A program made the translations under genes and the position numbers. From NCBI GenBank assembly GCA_018340805.1, contig JACMZG010001914.1, positions 7,040,080 through 7,104,079 on the forward strand: DNA of 64,000 bases, given 5' to 3'. The notes beneath the pieces were generated by a model, which saw nothing but the letters and a program-made list of their open reading frames with translations, did no database searches and was not told the origin of the DNA. Source of the DNA: Microvelia longipes. Its lineage: Eukaryota > Arthropoda > Insecta > Hemiptera > Veliidae. Below are positions 10,601 through 19,860 of this stretch, in pieces (position 1 is the stretch's first letter; every line of letters begins with the position of its first letter).

Positions 10601-11630
10601 TACGTAAACAAATTTTCGTATTAATTTCTTTTATTGACTCCCTACTTAACACCTTTACAGCCGTATTAAGGGTGTCAGAAAACTTTGATATCTCCCTGTG
10701 ATCACTAAGCCCTAACCTTGAACCCTCAGTCAATTTTCTTACCCAAGCTTCAGTAATTGCAACAGGACTGCCAAATCTTTCCTCTAGCAACTCAATAATA
10801 TGCACGTAAGACAATGCAAAATTACTTTCCACCACCCTTAACGCTTCACCCTCAAGAAACCTTTTAAGGAAAGTTTTCTTGTGACTGTCAGGTAAGAATC
10901 CGTCCTCCAAATGACTTCTAATTTCTTCCCGGAATATTGGAAATTTATCACTCTCTCCGTTGAATTTAAACGGCTCTACCAAGCCTAACACACGAAGCTT
11001 GTCGGAGAGAGATGTGAAATTATTACTAATATTATGACTAGCTGGCGTTACCTGTTCAGTGATTGGAGTGTCCTTTACCTCTACCTTCCAATCTCGGCAT
11101 ATTGAGGAAGCTCTAGATGACTCAGCCATTAAATAGGACGCGTTTGAACTTTTCAATTTTCTTATTTCCTCCTTCACTCGCTCCAATTCCTGTCTTGCAT
11201 TTTCTTCCTGTTCCAACAACTCGTCAGGAATTTTGGATACCTTACTACTTGACCTATAACTGCTTTTAATTGTAGTAACGCTACCCGCAACTGAGGTACT
11301 TATAAATCTAGCGATCTCTTCGTCAATACCCGCCATAATTATCTCATACTCTTTGACTTCTGAACTTTCCTTATTTACCCTCTGACATTCTTCCTTCAAC
11401 AGACTTAAATTTTCTTCTAAAAGAATCCTATTTTTCTCTATTTCTTTTAGAATTGATCTAAGCTGCTTCTTTGATGTCTCAGGTACTGATGCTAGCCTTT
11501 CAAATTCAGTAGCCTTTTCGTAAAGAGTTTTCTTGATAACTTTTAACCTTTTCAGTAATTTATCTTGCAGATACGCTAACCCAGCCTCCGTCAATTTTCG
11601 ACTACGAGTAGCAATTTCAGGTAGTGACAT
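7635..11630 (-). CDS. BEL/Pao gag-protease-integrase polyprotein with internal RT deletion
   Basis: An open frame of 1331 codons. Residues 1-180 are charged and coiled-coil-like. About 205-300 is the gag region typical of Pao elements (DUF1759 type). Zinc-knuckle cysteines follow at about 449-461 (CSYCQELHDLSNC), 482-495 (CFGCLEGSHKTKGC) and 503-515. An aspartic protease motif, LLDDGSDTCF, lies near 587. At about 820-860 the text passes from the segment just before RT to a segment normally after it (TDSRVILGYV), with no YxDD palm. RT and part of RNase H are therefore missing, yet the frame is kept. The integrase zinc finger (ends CIICQK, about 1137) and a D-D-E set (VDFFGP, RSDLGTNF, VVVERQIG) remain. 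Family polyproteins are usually several hundred residues longer. The first ATG fits the usual position about 110 bases inside the LTR. Confidence 0.93.
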   Translation of the reverse strand: MSLPEIATRSRKLTEAGLAYLQDKLLKRLKVIKKTLYEKATEFERLASVPETSKKQLRSILKEIEKNRILLEENLSLLKEECQRVNKESSEVKEYEIIMAGIDEEIARFISTSVAGSVTTIKSSYRSSSKVSKIPDELLEQEENARQELERVKEEIRKLKSSNASYLMAESSRASSICRDWKVEVKDTPITEQVTPASHNISNNFTSLSDKLRVLGLVEPFKFNGESDKFPIFREEIRSHLEDGFLPDSHKKTFLKRFLEGEALRVVESNFALSYVHIIELLEERFGSPVAITEAWVRKLTEGSRLGLSDHREISKFSDTLNTAVKVLSRESIKEINTKICLRKIVDRLPFKYQQSWIKRSLDLNGNETITDLARFVEGIAKLHRHPVYSSSVQGTSFISNKGNFNKFNENNKQMSNQGNKFNYVNKYSNNNFKKGSSSKVLATGSKGAKCSYCQELHDLSNCTSFQVLAADERLAYVKNKGLCFGCLEGSHKTKGCMQRLKCTKCFKRHPTCLHRDDSEKVNTGYAISLNKSSDVSKPEKNKLDEVEAKSSNVRQAANDCCETTSFVLPVVVFNKNNPELQIETYALLDDGSDTCFIKESLINDLNLSKISTQLKVKTLTNTTLLDCFKVKDIIVRGATGKDIELTGKVFSQVDMPCTYEDIPTPEIAKGYDHLKGLAEKISPLRRELGIGLLIGNNCPEALCPLRVVQGNKGEPYGIQSALGWGIIGPKGGKGGTSATSLRVSSKQVVSQTREIINPWISLDFPEIVVEDRRSAMSVEDKKFMKILEENVARREDNHFELPLPFKTDAVSLLINKAVTLKRLYSLKSKFERNQEYKANYVKFFEDMFKKDHAMLTDSRVILGYVKNETRRYQMFVANRVQEIRELTNVYNWHYVPTKENPADVASRGLTEDGILESCWLEGPRFLWSIEEHLNIEGNQDVEIIEGDPEVKVCAVSAVPEYASLSSRLGRYVSWKRARNALAWVFRYINILKCKGEERKKIQGDPNISPLTVEEIKLAELAMVKAVQKDSFEEELLESHSSETNSKFKKKNRLGALNPILDESGVLRVGGRLKLCRVVNEAQKHLIILAGDHYLAQFSVKYIHDTNHLGRTGTINHLRQLRYWVTRCSTLVRSVISKCIICQKSRGRLQVQKMANLPIERLEPAAPFTHSAVDFFGPYKIIEGRKQLKRYGVIFTCLACRAIYLDVANSLNTDSFINALRRFLASKGPITTLRSDLGTNFVGACEEMKKCMNEIDKTQIMEYLSESFCKFEWKFNVPKASHMNVVVERQIGTVRNILNLLLSQNPGLLTEDGLRTFFKECERVVNDRPLG

Positions 11631-11739
11631 ATTTAAAGAAATTATAACTTACTGTAAGATAACTGATCTTCTTACCGATCGACCAACCTATGACCTTAAA
11701 CGACCGACGATAATAGACCGTACCGCAAATTTTCTTTAC

Positions 11740-12043
11740 TATCGCTGGCCGAATCTAGCCAGCGCAAATTAAATGAATAATTCCTTTACGCAGACGAACA
11801 GTAACATTAATTAACATATATTAAATAACAATCAACTATTTAACCCGATTATCTGTATCTGAATTTGTATATCTGTATCTGTCTATCTGTATATCTGTAT
11901 ATCTGAATGTATATCTGAATCTAAATCTGTATATCTGTCTATCTGGTAAAGAAAATTTGATCTTCTCAAATTCTTGACGATTAATGTCAATAATAACTAA
12001 ATTAATATTTTCTAATTACTTCTGTCACTTTTAGACAGTGACA
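11740..12043 (-). repeat. 5' LTR of the BEL/Pao element
   Basis: It pairs with 6885-7177. The inner edge has TATCGCTGG where the other LTR has TGTCGCTGG, a one-base change in the terminal dinucleotide. It contains a TATCTG-type simple repeat that is longer than in the partner LTR, accounting for much of the length difference (304 against 293 bases). I could not assign a tRNA primer site just inside it. Confidence 0.9.
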
Positions 12044-12048
12044 CTTAT
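12044..12048. repeat. Second copy of the CTTAT target duplication
   Basis: Exact match to 6880-6884. Confidence 0.85.
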
Positions 12049-12177
12049 TTTTCAATAAAATTGGGCTATAACTTAGCATAAACTGAGCTTCAAGTAAGCT
12101 CTAATAATGCTGTGCCGTGTAGTGTATAATCTATAGGATAAATATTTGCATTCACTTTGAAAAAAAAAAAATAAATA

Positions 12178-12300
12178 ATGAGTTGTGACGCTACTGCTCA
12201 GGTTAATTAAATATGTATCGAAAACTTAAGTAAAAATTAGATTAATACGAAAGAAAGTGAGCATTTCATAGATAATTCGCATGGCTTGCGGATTTCCACG
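12178..12300. repeat. Right arm of the older inverted-repeat element around BEL/Pao
   Basis: GAGTTGTGACGCTACTG, then CGAAAACTTAAG and GGCTTGCGG, are the inverse of modules at 6790-6880. Confidence 0.5.
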
Positions 12301-12930
12301 TCAGATTTATTTTAATCAACAAACATGTACCAAACTAAACTGTAATTTACAGACATACCACTTATTTGGTTAAAGCAGGTAAGATAAGGAACACTAATAA
12401 CTACTGGGAGTAGTTAAAGTCGGATACAATTATTTCCCTAATAATTACAAGCTAACTGCATTTAATCAGGCAAAGTACATTGAATCGTAACCCTAACAAA
12501 GCACGAAGGAAAATTACAGCTTTTAGTGTAAATAAAACCATTAACCCCTTCCATACTGGCAGCGTGCCAGCAAACCTTGTACTTTTTTCCATCAATACTG
12601 GTAAACAATGTCGTATATCACTCGAAAATACAAAACGCCAAGAAAAATATGGTTTTTGGTTAAACTATGATTTGAGGGTAATTTAGATTAAACTGTTATT
12701 TAGGTTTACACCTGTTATTACAATGTGCAGGTTATATTTCAATTGAACTTATATTTAGGTTTTTAGACTTTCTTTCTGTTGTTATTATAAACTTAAAATC
12801 TAGTGTCTAGACAAATAATTGGCAATTGTTTCATAGCTACCTGCAATTATTTTATGTAATTTTAGATTTGATTTATATTTTAATTTGTTCAAAGGTAAGA
12901 TCTATAGTTCTTTGTTGGTTATAATAGTTA
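12301..12930. other. No gene recognised
   Basis: AT-rich sequence. The 68-residue frame at 12480-12686 shows no family resemblance. Confidence 0.45.
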
Positions 12931-12935
12931 TTTAT

Positions 12936-13150
12936 GCACCAAGGGAGTATAGGATGCTATTATTGCCTGAGTAGTTAGTTGGTTCCAAAAGCGTAAGCCG
13001 AGGGGACTAACTAATTTAACTCCCAAGGCGAAGCCGAGGTATTTATGTGTTTAACTCCCGAGGCCATGCCAAGGGAGTTATGACTATTTCCTGAGGCGAA
13101 GCCGAGGGATGTAATTGCGAGGGGAAAAATAGCATTTTACTCCCAAGGTG
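12936..13150 (-). repeat. Dispersed module with repeated AAGGCGAAGCCGAGG units
   Basis: GCACCAAGGGAGT is followed by several AACTCCC and GGCGAAGCCGAGG units. The same series appears in reverse orientation at 38540-38752, ending in ACTCCCTTGGTGC, and a short piece lies at 48680-48775. A family of dispersed repeats of unknown type. Confidence 0.7.
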
Positions 13151-13160
13151 CAAACAAGAT

Positions 13161-13535
13161 TTTATCTCCAGACGTTGATTTTATTGTTACACGTTTTGTT
13201 GTATTTTATTAAATTTTTTGGGGTGGACCCCCTTACAAATTTAGAGGGTCGGTCGCCCAAAAAATTATTTTGCTCCAAACATTTTCTTTTGACCTGAAAC
13301 GGATTTTGATCCAATATTTTTTTTGTCAACTCCCCCTTATAAATGTTGGGGTTGCTGCCTTTATCCGTCACCTGTATAAATTTAGAGAATACCACTCCCC
13401 TAAAAAATGTATATAATTTGCTCGATTAACCCAATATTAGAGCAAAACACTTTTCTCCCTTGGGAGTGGAAAGTGTTTTTTTACTCCGTAAAAACTAGTC
13501 AATAAACTTTACATTATACACCGTCTGGAGATAAA
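13161..13535 (+). repeat. Dispersed repeat bounded by inverted TTTATCTCCAGACG
   Basis: The left edge has TTTTATCTCCAGACG and the right edge has CGTCTGGAGATAAA, its inverse. Inside are TTTTGACCTGAAACGGATTT and a run of ACTCCC/GGGAGT units. Related blocks lie at 29220-29480, 36870-37045 (reverse) and 45180-45665. No coding capacity. Non-autonomous element or module of a larger one. Confidence 0.7.
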
Positions 13536-14212
13536 CTACTTTGTTTTCTTCATTTTTCCAAGTTCATAGTTCCTTCATTCCTTCATTTTCATAGTTCTTT
13601 TACCCGTGTAAAAGTAGTATTAATGGTGTATTTAAAATTTTCTATCTAGATTTCTTAGTGTGCCTAGTAATTTTGTTAAAATATTAATAAAAATACGTCA
13701 GAATAACAAAATAAAACATTTGTTACCGACTGGGTAACAAATCTGACATTGATATCATCTTTATTAGCTTTTTATTTAGAAACTAATAAATTTCCTTCAA
13801 CATATTGCGTAGAAGAAACATAGCTATGTTGCTTATTTCTTTAATATTTATTTTTGTTGTGTTTGACTTGTATATATAATTGTGTGTATAATTGTATGTT
13901 ATTTCATTGTAGAGAAATTCAGAAATGTTTTACATCGCATGGAAGTGAGATTTATAGCATGTGGTATTGACATGCCGTGATAAATGTTACGAATAAATCA
14001 AAATAATAATTATTTTATTTATATTTTTAAAATAAGATGTATATGGTTTGTTGAAGTTTATTCTCTCTAGTTCGAAGTATGAAATAATAATTTGCTTAAA
14101 AACTAAGAACTAAGGCAAGCAAATAATAATTTGCTTGCCTAAGAACAAGGCAAGCAAGAAGTTAGGCATAATTCTATTCGCAATTCAGTTGGTTTCTAAG
14201 ATGTAGCCGAGA
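13536..14212. other. No gene; small hairpins
   Basis: AT-rich. GGCAAGCAAATAATAATTTG at 14113-14132 begins a hairpin whose closing arm is the following CTTGCC. Confidence 0.45.
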
Positions 14213-15550
14213 TAGCTGAGTCATTCCATGTCAAATCATCCCACTAAAAAATAAAATTCACATGCATGGTGACCGATTTTGATAAAATTTGGTGGAGGTG
14301 TAGGGTCTATGTCTAAAAGAAAAAATACAAATTTTCAGCTTAAAATATGCAGCCGCTTCCGCGCACTGATGGGGCAAAGTTGTGGAAAATAGCTGATTTT
14401 CAGTGTTTTGGCACTCAGATTATCATTTGTATCTCTAAAAGTCGCATATATAAAAATTTCATTCTGCTTGAAATTTGCAGCTAAACCCTAAGGCTTTCAA
14501 TATTATTTAATGTCATTTTGGCCCCAGCCATTTTTTGCCCTTTGACGAGCCCCTTTTTTAAAAAATTTATGATTTTCACCAGTTATCTTATGATAACTGG
14601 CGAAAATTACAAACCTAGTGATTTAAAAAACAGTTATACATAAATATATTGGGGCTTTGGGTACTTTCAATGCCAGATTAGAGATCAAAGATAAAATCAT
14701 TTCTTTGCCAATATGTCGGAATAATCTTTTATAACCCGGAATAGCCCATAATATGTACATTCTTCAATTAATGTTTGGTTTTTAGCTTAGCCCATACTTG
14801 TGGATGGGAAGTGTAAACCATTAAAACGAGTTCCTCTACACAAGGGAAGTATCCCATGTTTCGATATTTTATACAAAACTGTTCAAAATATAATAGGGGT
14901 TGGTGACTTTTGGGCCACCCTGTATGCAAATAAGCATGTATATATCATATACTTATCAAAACTATAATAAAAATATAAATATATTTAATTTTATAAAGAT
15001 TATTTTTAGAGAAGTTTCTAACAAAAAGTCATATTTTCCTGACAATCCCTATACCCTCTGCCACTTAAAAAAATATTGGGCCCAAGCCCATGGAGGTCCC
15101 ATCATAAAACTTTGTGGACACTTTCCTATAACTATGGGCTATATTTGGGGTTTTTTTCAAAATTTTAAAAAATACGCATTTTGAGATATTTTTAAAATTT
15201 TTTAAAAAAGGGGCTCGTCAAAGGGCAAAAAATGGCTGGGGCCAAAATGACATTAAATAATATTGAAAGCCTTAGGGTTTAGCTGCAAATTTCAAGCAGA
15301 ATGAAATTTTTATATATGCGACTTTTAGAGATACAAATGATAATCTGAGTGCCAAAACACTGAAAATCAGCTATTTTCCACAACTTTGCCCCATCAGTGC
15401 GCGGAAGCGGCTGCATATTTTAAGCTGAAAATTTGTATTTTTTCTTTTAGACATAGACCCTACACCTCCACCAAATTTTATCAAAATCGGTCACCATGCA
15501 TGTGAATTTTATTTTTTAGTGGGATGATTTGACATGGAATGACTCAGCTA
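14213..15550. mobile_element. TIR element with about 356-bp perfectly matching inverted arms
   Basis: The arm at 14213-14568 (starts TAGCTGAGTCATTCCATGTC) is the reverse complement of 15195-15550. I read both arms through and saw no mismatch. The arms enclose about 626 bases with no credible frame. A TA dinucleotide sits at each outer edge, which could be a TA target duplication or part of the arm. The loop contains GGGCCACCCTGTAT (14910-14923), a string resembling ends of other insect DNA repeats, and a small CAGTTATCTT/ATGATAACTG hairpin near 14580-14603. A diverged relative lies at 51425-52475. A non-autonomous DNA transposon or foldback is likely; the superfamily is undetermined. Confidence 0.85.
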
Positions 15551-15672
15551 TGAATTTAAGTTCTATGAAAAGAGTCGAGGATATTTGGTTCTTGAGTGAA
15601 TTGAAAATTTTAACTTTAGAAGGCTGAAAACAAAAATAAATGGTAAAGCACATTTGGTCGTATTTACGAGGT

Positions 15673-15686
15673 CGGAATCACCATTA
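15673..15686. repeat. 14-bp SINE target duplication, first copy
   Basis: CGGAATCACCATTA here equals 15912-15925 exactly. Confidence 0.9.
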
Positions 15687-15911
15687 CAATAAAATGCCCG
15701 TTTTGGGGCCTTTCGGCCCAACAGGGTATTCACAGTGCGGGAACCACCTCAGGTGGGTAGCATTTACTACACTTTAAGAATTAACTAAAGTTGGCGAAAT
15801 CTTTTTAATACAAATACTATTCATAAAATCTTAGAGCATAGCCCGGGCTGCGAACCCAGGACCTCCGGTGCCGAAATCGAACGCCTTTACGATTACGGCC
15901 ACGGAGGCAGA
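15687..15911 (-). mobile_element. tRNA-derived SINE, intact insertion
   Basis: On the minus strand the head carries GTGGCCGTAATCGTAAAGGC (A-box region) and CCTGGGTTCGCAGCCC (B-box region). The body follows and contains a GGGCCGAAAGGCCCC hairpin, and the 3' end is a short CATTTTATTG tail. It is flanked by an exact 14-bp duplication. A second copy is at 32425-32655 and a head fragment at 15990-16087. The head is close to an intact tRNA-like pol III promoter. Which tRNA it derives from I cannot say. Confidence 0.88.
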
Positions 15912-15925
15912 CGGAATCACCATTA
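15912..15925. repeat. 14-bp SINE target duplication, second copy
   Basis: Exact copy of 15673-15686. The words GGTCGTATTTAC also occur on both sides (about 15656 and 15929), suggesting the target itself was repetitive. Confidence 0.9.
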
Positions 15926-15989
15926 GTTGGTCGTATTTACTAAGCTTTAAGTATTAACCTATATAAGTTTACTAAATATTTGTATATTT

Positions 15990-16087
15990 AGTAAACATAA
16001 ACTATTTATATAAACTGGAAGAATAACAGGGGTTGCGAACCCTGGACCTCCGGTGTTCGTATGATCACGGCTATTGTGACAGACATT
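15990..16087 (-). mobile_element. Second SINE head, degraded
   Basis: The minus strand reads GGTCCAGGGTTCGCAACCCC with an upstream GTGATCATACG segment, like the head of the SINE at 15687-15911. The body is not recognisable. This older copy was probably the target of the younger SINE. Confidence 0.65.
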
Positions 16088-17697
16088 TAATTTCATATAA
16101 CTTCGAATATACAATTAAAGTTTCTGATACAATCTTCAAATTATCACATCAATAATAATTTAATCAGTATAATACAGTTTTAATTACATATTTTAGGGCG
16201 GATGTTAAGTGTCTACTTTACAGCATCAAAAATGCCAAAAAAATAATAATTATTATTATTGCTAAAGTAATAAAATAATTTGTATAGGTCGCGAGCAGTA
16301 AAATTTAATTTTTCAGAATCTAAATCTAATAAATAAAATTAAATACTGATTTTTTTTATTTTATTCAGTGCGCCCATTTTCCAAAAAAATAAATAGTAAC
16401 TGCAACTTGGCTGTATAGTGATTCTATTGCTTGGAAAATGAATTATTGTTTTCATTCGCTCGTCAATAAATAAGGCTCCACAGCAAGTTTTTCTTGAAAA
16501 AATTTTCTTGCGGGAAAAATGTTACCAAAAATGAGGGAGGAATGCATTTACGCACGAAGACAGCGGTCTGTCAACAGTGTTGTCAGGGTCTGCCTCATAC
16601 CAACTAAAACTCACTCCGAAAAACCCCTTAAACCTAGCCTGGAACTGTTATTCACATTACTTCAGGCCAGGTCTTATCTTGAGCCTTTCGGCTCCCTCCC
16701 ATCTTACCCCCCTATTTCCCAAAGTTCCACAGCTATATAAATTCACTTTACAGCCTTACTACTATCAAATGTATTGTTAATATTATATATAATGCCTTTA
16801 AATAATCGGCTTATATCTAAATTATATAATCCCTAAATATGTTCCTAATTTACAAAAAAAATGAAAAATCATATTTTTGAGTTTAAAAGGTCTAAAGAAA
16901 AAATTAAGTTATATTTTATTCTGTATTTAAATTAAGTCAAGAAATTAGAATTAAAGGGGAGAGGGGTTCTACTAAATTTCCATGTTTCGTTAAAATTAGA
17001 GCTACAAAGTTTTATCTGGTTTCTTAGAATTTTTATTTACCCTTGATTAAATTTTTCTTCCTTTCGGAAAATTGTTAATATCATTTACACTTTCTGCTGC
17101 GGGAGGGGGGATTTTCTTAAGAAAAAAATAAGTAAATTATAACTCTAATTAAACGAACTGAGAGATAGTTGTATCTCTAAATTTCCAGTAATATCGCTAA
17201 AATTCCAGAGGAAATTATGTAGTTATGGTAGTGGAGGAACACGAAATAGAATGCTTAACGTTATAAAATATTTTTAGCACTCGTCGTTTTAAGGTTTTTT
17301 TTGGGGGGTTTTCCTTTCCTTTTGGAGAAGAAAACGAGCCAAATCGTTAGCAAAAAAATAATTTAACTTTCCTTCTATTTAGATTTTTTAGTTTTTTAAT
17401 TTTAGTATTTCCTTTTTAATAGAAATGGAATGAATGCAGTAACATAACTTTTATCAGCTTTATTTGCCTTAATAAGGATGCCAACAAGAACCGTACACAC
17501 TTCCATACAAACTGCATTTTTACTTTTACTCGTTTATACCGTACGTATGTAGAAAAAGTATAATGTTAGCAAAAAAATCTGAAACCAGGATGTTACCTGA
17601 ATTATCATTTCCAGTTGTTTTTAAGACCTTCTAAGTAGTTTTAACAAAGTAGTCTGTCTGTTTAACCCCCAATGTATTTATGCTAAATAGTTAAAAC
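16088..17697. other. No gene recognised
   Basis: AT-rich with scattered G- and T-runs. Two short overlapping frames at 16519-16780 show no motif and no family resemblance. Confidence 0.45.
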
Positions 17698-17960
17698 TTG
17701 GTTACTATTAGGAAAAGAACGACTTTAATTCTACAATTTTTTTTTATTAACAGGAACAATATATTTCTTTGTACTTTCTTAGAACTTTGTACCTTTTCTT
17801 TCTACTTTAATATTTCTTATTAAACTTTCTTTGAACAATATATATTTTTGTACTTTTGTTTTTTAGTTCCTGAAGATGATACAAGTGGATTGAAATATAT
17901 TGTTCCTGTTTATAAAAAACATTGTAGAATTAAAGTCGTTCTTTTCCTAATAGTAATTAT
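17698..17960. repeat. Inverted repeat, about 65-bp arms
   Basis: The left arm begins GGTTACTATTAGGAAAAGAA and reaches AACAGGAACAATATATTTC near 17772. The right arm at about 17893-17957 is its inverse (GAAATATATTGTTCCTGTTT to TTCTTTTCCTAATAGTAA). The loop is about 120 bases. A MITE or small foldback is likely. Confidence 0.85.
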
Positions 17961-18054
17961 AGAATTCTACAAAAAAGACGTTGTTCTTTTAAGAAGTTTA
18001 AAACTTGGTACAAAAATCAACCTTTAGGTCTAGTTGTGCTATCAGGAAAAATAT

Positions 18055-18215
18055 TGAAGCCGTCATTGACCATGTATATGAAATATTGATAGCAAATATT
18101 TCATAAAATTGGAAAAATTTGTCGAGCAATTTGAGATTTGGAACGCATGTAGATAAATATAGGAGCAACTTATGCACTAAGTTAAATCTCATTAAAAGCA
18201 TTAGTTAATTTTTTT
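18055..18215 (+). repeat. Dispersed repeat, GGAACGCATGTAG module
   Basis: TTTGGAACGCATGTAG, then ACTTATGCACTAAGTTAAAT, matches the pattern at 5660-5750. Confidence 0.5.
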
Positions 18216-18410
18216 AATAATAAATTATTAAACTTTAATTTAATTAAATTAAATTTAATTGAAATTAAAATTTAATTAATTAAATTTAAATTAAATTATT
18301 AATTTAAAATTACATTTAAATGAAATTATTAATTTAAAATTAAATTTAAATGAAATTAAAAAAATTATTTCAAAATTAAATTTAAATTAAATTAATTGAA
18401 ATTGGATACA
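18216..18410. repeat. AATTTAAT low-complexity tract
   Basis: Almost pure A/T with recurring AAATTTAATT words. Confidence 0.8.
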
Positions 18411-18539
18411 AGTGTATTCTTTTACGTAATAAAAAATCCGTCAAAGTGCTTTCTTTGCTAGCATTATAAGGGTTTCTCAGATATTTTTATAAATAAAGTA
18501 TAATGTATTAATACTATAGAATCATACTTTTACTTAATA

Positions 18540-19140
18540 TTCTACGGCTCGCTTCGATCGCCTATATGTTATTGTTTGTCAATACCTGATTTTATATCAT
18601 GAAATTAGGTAAATAAATTATGACATAATTTTGAAGGTTATGTCAACTTCGCTCGCCTTCATTTGTATGTTTGTTACTAGCAAATTTTGCAGAATAAAAA
18701 TATTATTCTACCTAATATACTAGGGCTCACTTTGCTCGCCTTGTTTGCTTGTCAATAACTGATTTTAGGAAAAATAATTATAATATAACATAAAATTCTA
18801 AAGCTCGCATCGCTCACCTTTATGTGTTTGCTTAACAGTACCTTTTCATGAGTATATAAAAAAATACAACAATGAGGCTCGCTTCGCTCGTCATTATGAA
18901 CTTGCTTTTTATTAGCCAATCTTAAACTATAAATTCAAACTTTAACTTAATATTTTAGGACTCGCTTCGCTCGCCTATATGTGTTTGTTTGTCCATAACT
19001 ACTTGAGAAAAATTTAAAACAAAGCATAAAATTTTAAGGGTCACTTCGCTCGCCTTTCTGTATATGTTTATTTGTACCTAATTTTTTAGCATAGAGTAAA
19101 GACAACAAAATATTCTAGGGCTCGCTTCGCTCGCCTTTAT
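18540..19140 (+). repeat. Degenerate array of GCTCGCTTCGCTCGCC motifs
   Basis: Eight copies of a motif close to GGCTCGCTTCGCTCGCC lie at about 18546, 18644, 18724, 18801, 18871, 18959, 19038 and 19119, a spacing of roughly 70-100 bases. Each is followed by a TTTATGTGTTTG-like segment and an AT-rich spacer ending in CTAAAATATT-type words. The motif is near-palindromic. The array is a decayed tandem repeat; its role is unknown. Confidence 0.8.
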
Positions 19141-19584
19141 TTGGGGGCACGGATGTGTCCCAGCCAAGTCTTGCTTTATAAGGTACAAACGTTATATTTA
19201 AGGCTGGCACTGACAAACACCCTTTTCCCGAAGCGATTTCCCGAGCATTTTCTACTCCCTTGTATGTTTTGACTGGAGTAATCTAGAATCTTTTAATTTG
19301 GCTGACGCTGAGATCGTATCAAAACAATATTAATTGTGAAATCACAATTCTTTATCTATTATAGAACACGAAAAATTTTGCTTTGATAATGACTAACTTC
19401 GACCCTGACTGACTGATTCACTCATTATAATTCTAAGGCATTTCTAATAATGCTTGTCAAATATTGCTTCTAGTAAAGCATTGTCAAACGAGAAGTATCT
19501 GAATGAATTTTATAGACCATAGAGTACCACATAATCCTCTACAATTCTGAACTCTATAATAATAATAATTATTATTATTATATA
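19141..19584. other. No gene; short TAA/TTA simple repeat
   Basis: A self-complementary TAATAATAATAATTATTATT tract lies near 19557-19580. No coding region. Confidence 0.5.
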
Positions 19585-19690
19585 AAAAACAGGTACGAGG
19601 TACCTCGGAACGTTTCCTCACTAAATCGGATTTATACTGCCACATGTCTTTGGACTTACTTCGCTCTTCCTTAGCCGATAAGTACATTTC
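19585..19690 (+). repeat. Dispersed repeat, GTACCTCGGAAC module
   Basis: GGTACGAGGTACCTCGGAAC, then TTCCTCACTAAATCGGATTT and ACTTCGCTCTTCCT, relates to 6090-6260 (inverse) and 57530-57665. Confidence 0.5.
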
Positions 19691-19734
19691 TTTTGTTCAC
19701 AGAGGCTAACAAGCCTGATACTGACCTTGACATA

Positions 19735-19860
19735 TGGCGGTTAGCCGCAGATATTTAACTAAACAGAAGCCGCAGATATAATAATATATGGCTGACCAGA
19801 AGCCGTAGATATATTAATATATGGCTGAACTGAACCCGCACATATACTAGCCGTATAGAA
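19735..19860 (+). repeat. Short tandem repeat, AGAAGCCGCAGATAT unit
   Basis: Three to four degenerate copies of a GAAGCCG(C/T)AGATATA unit, each ending TATGGCTGA, period about 38 bases. Confidence 0.65.

Larger units (their letters stand above)
6885..12043 (-). mobile_element. BEL/Pao LTR retrotransposon, RT-deleted, with target duplication
   Basis: A full-length insertion of 5159 bases reading on the minus strand. It has an upstream LTR (11740-12043), a long gag-protease-integrase frame (11630 to 7635), a shifted C-terminal pol segment, a purine-rich GGGGAG tract beside the 3' LTR, a 3' LTR (6885-7177), and CTTAT on both sides. LTR ends are TGTC(A/G)CTG with its inverse. The LTRs differ by several indels in a TATCTG-type repeat, so the insertion is not new. 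Most of reverse transcriptase is absent from the reading frame, so the copy cannot mobilise itself and would need a helper. Confidence 0.93.

Noticed and set aside
6885..12043. Endogenous retrovirus with envelope
   Set aside because: No env-like frame, no signal peptide or transmembrane segment after integrase; the domain order fits a BEL/Pao retrotransposon.
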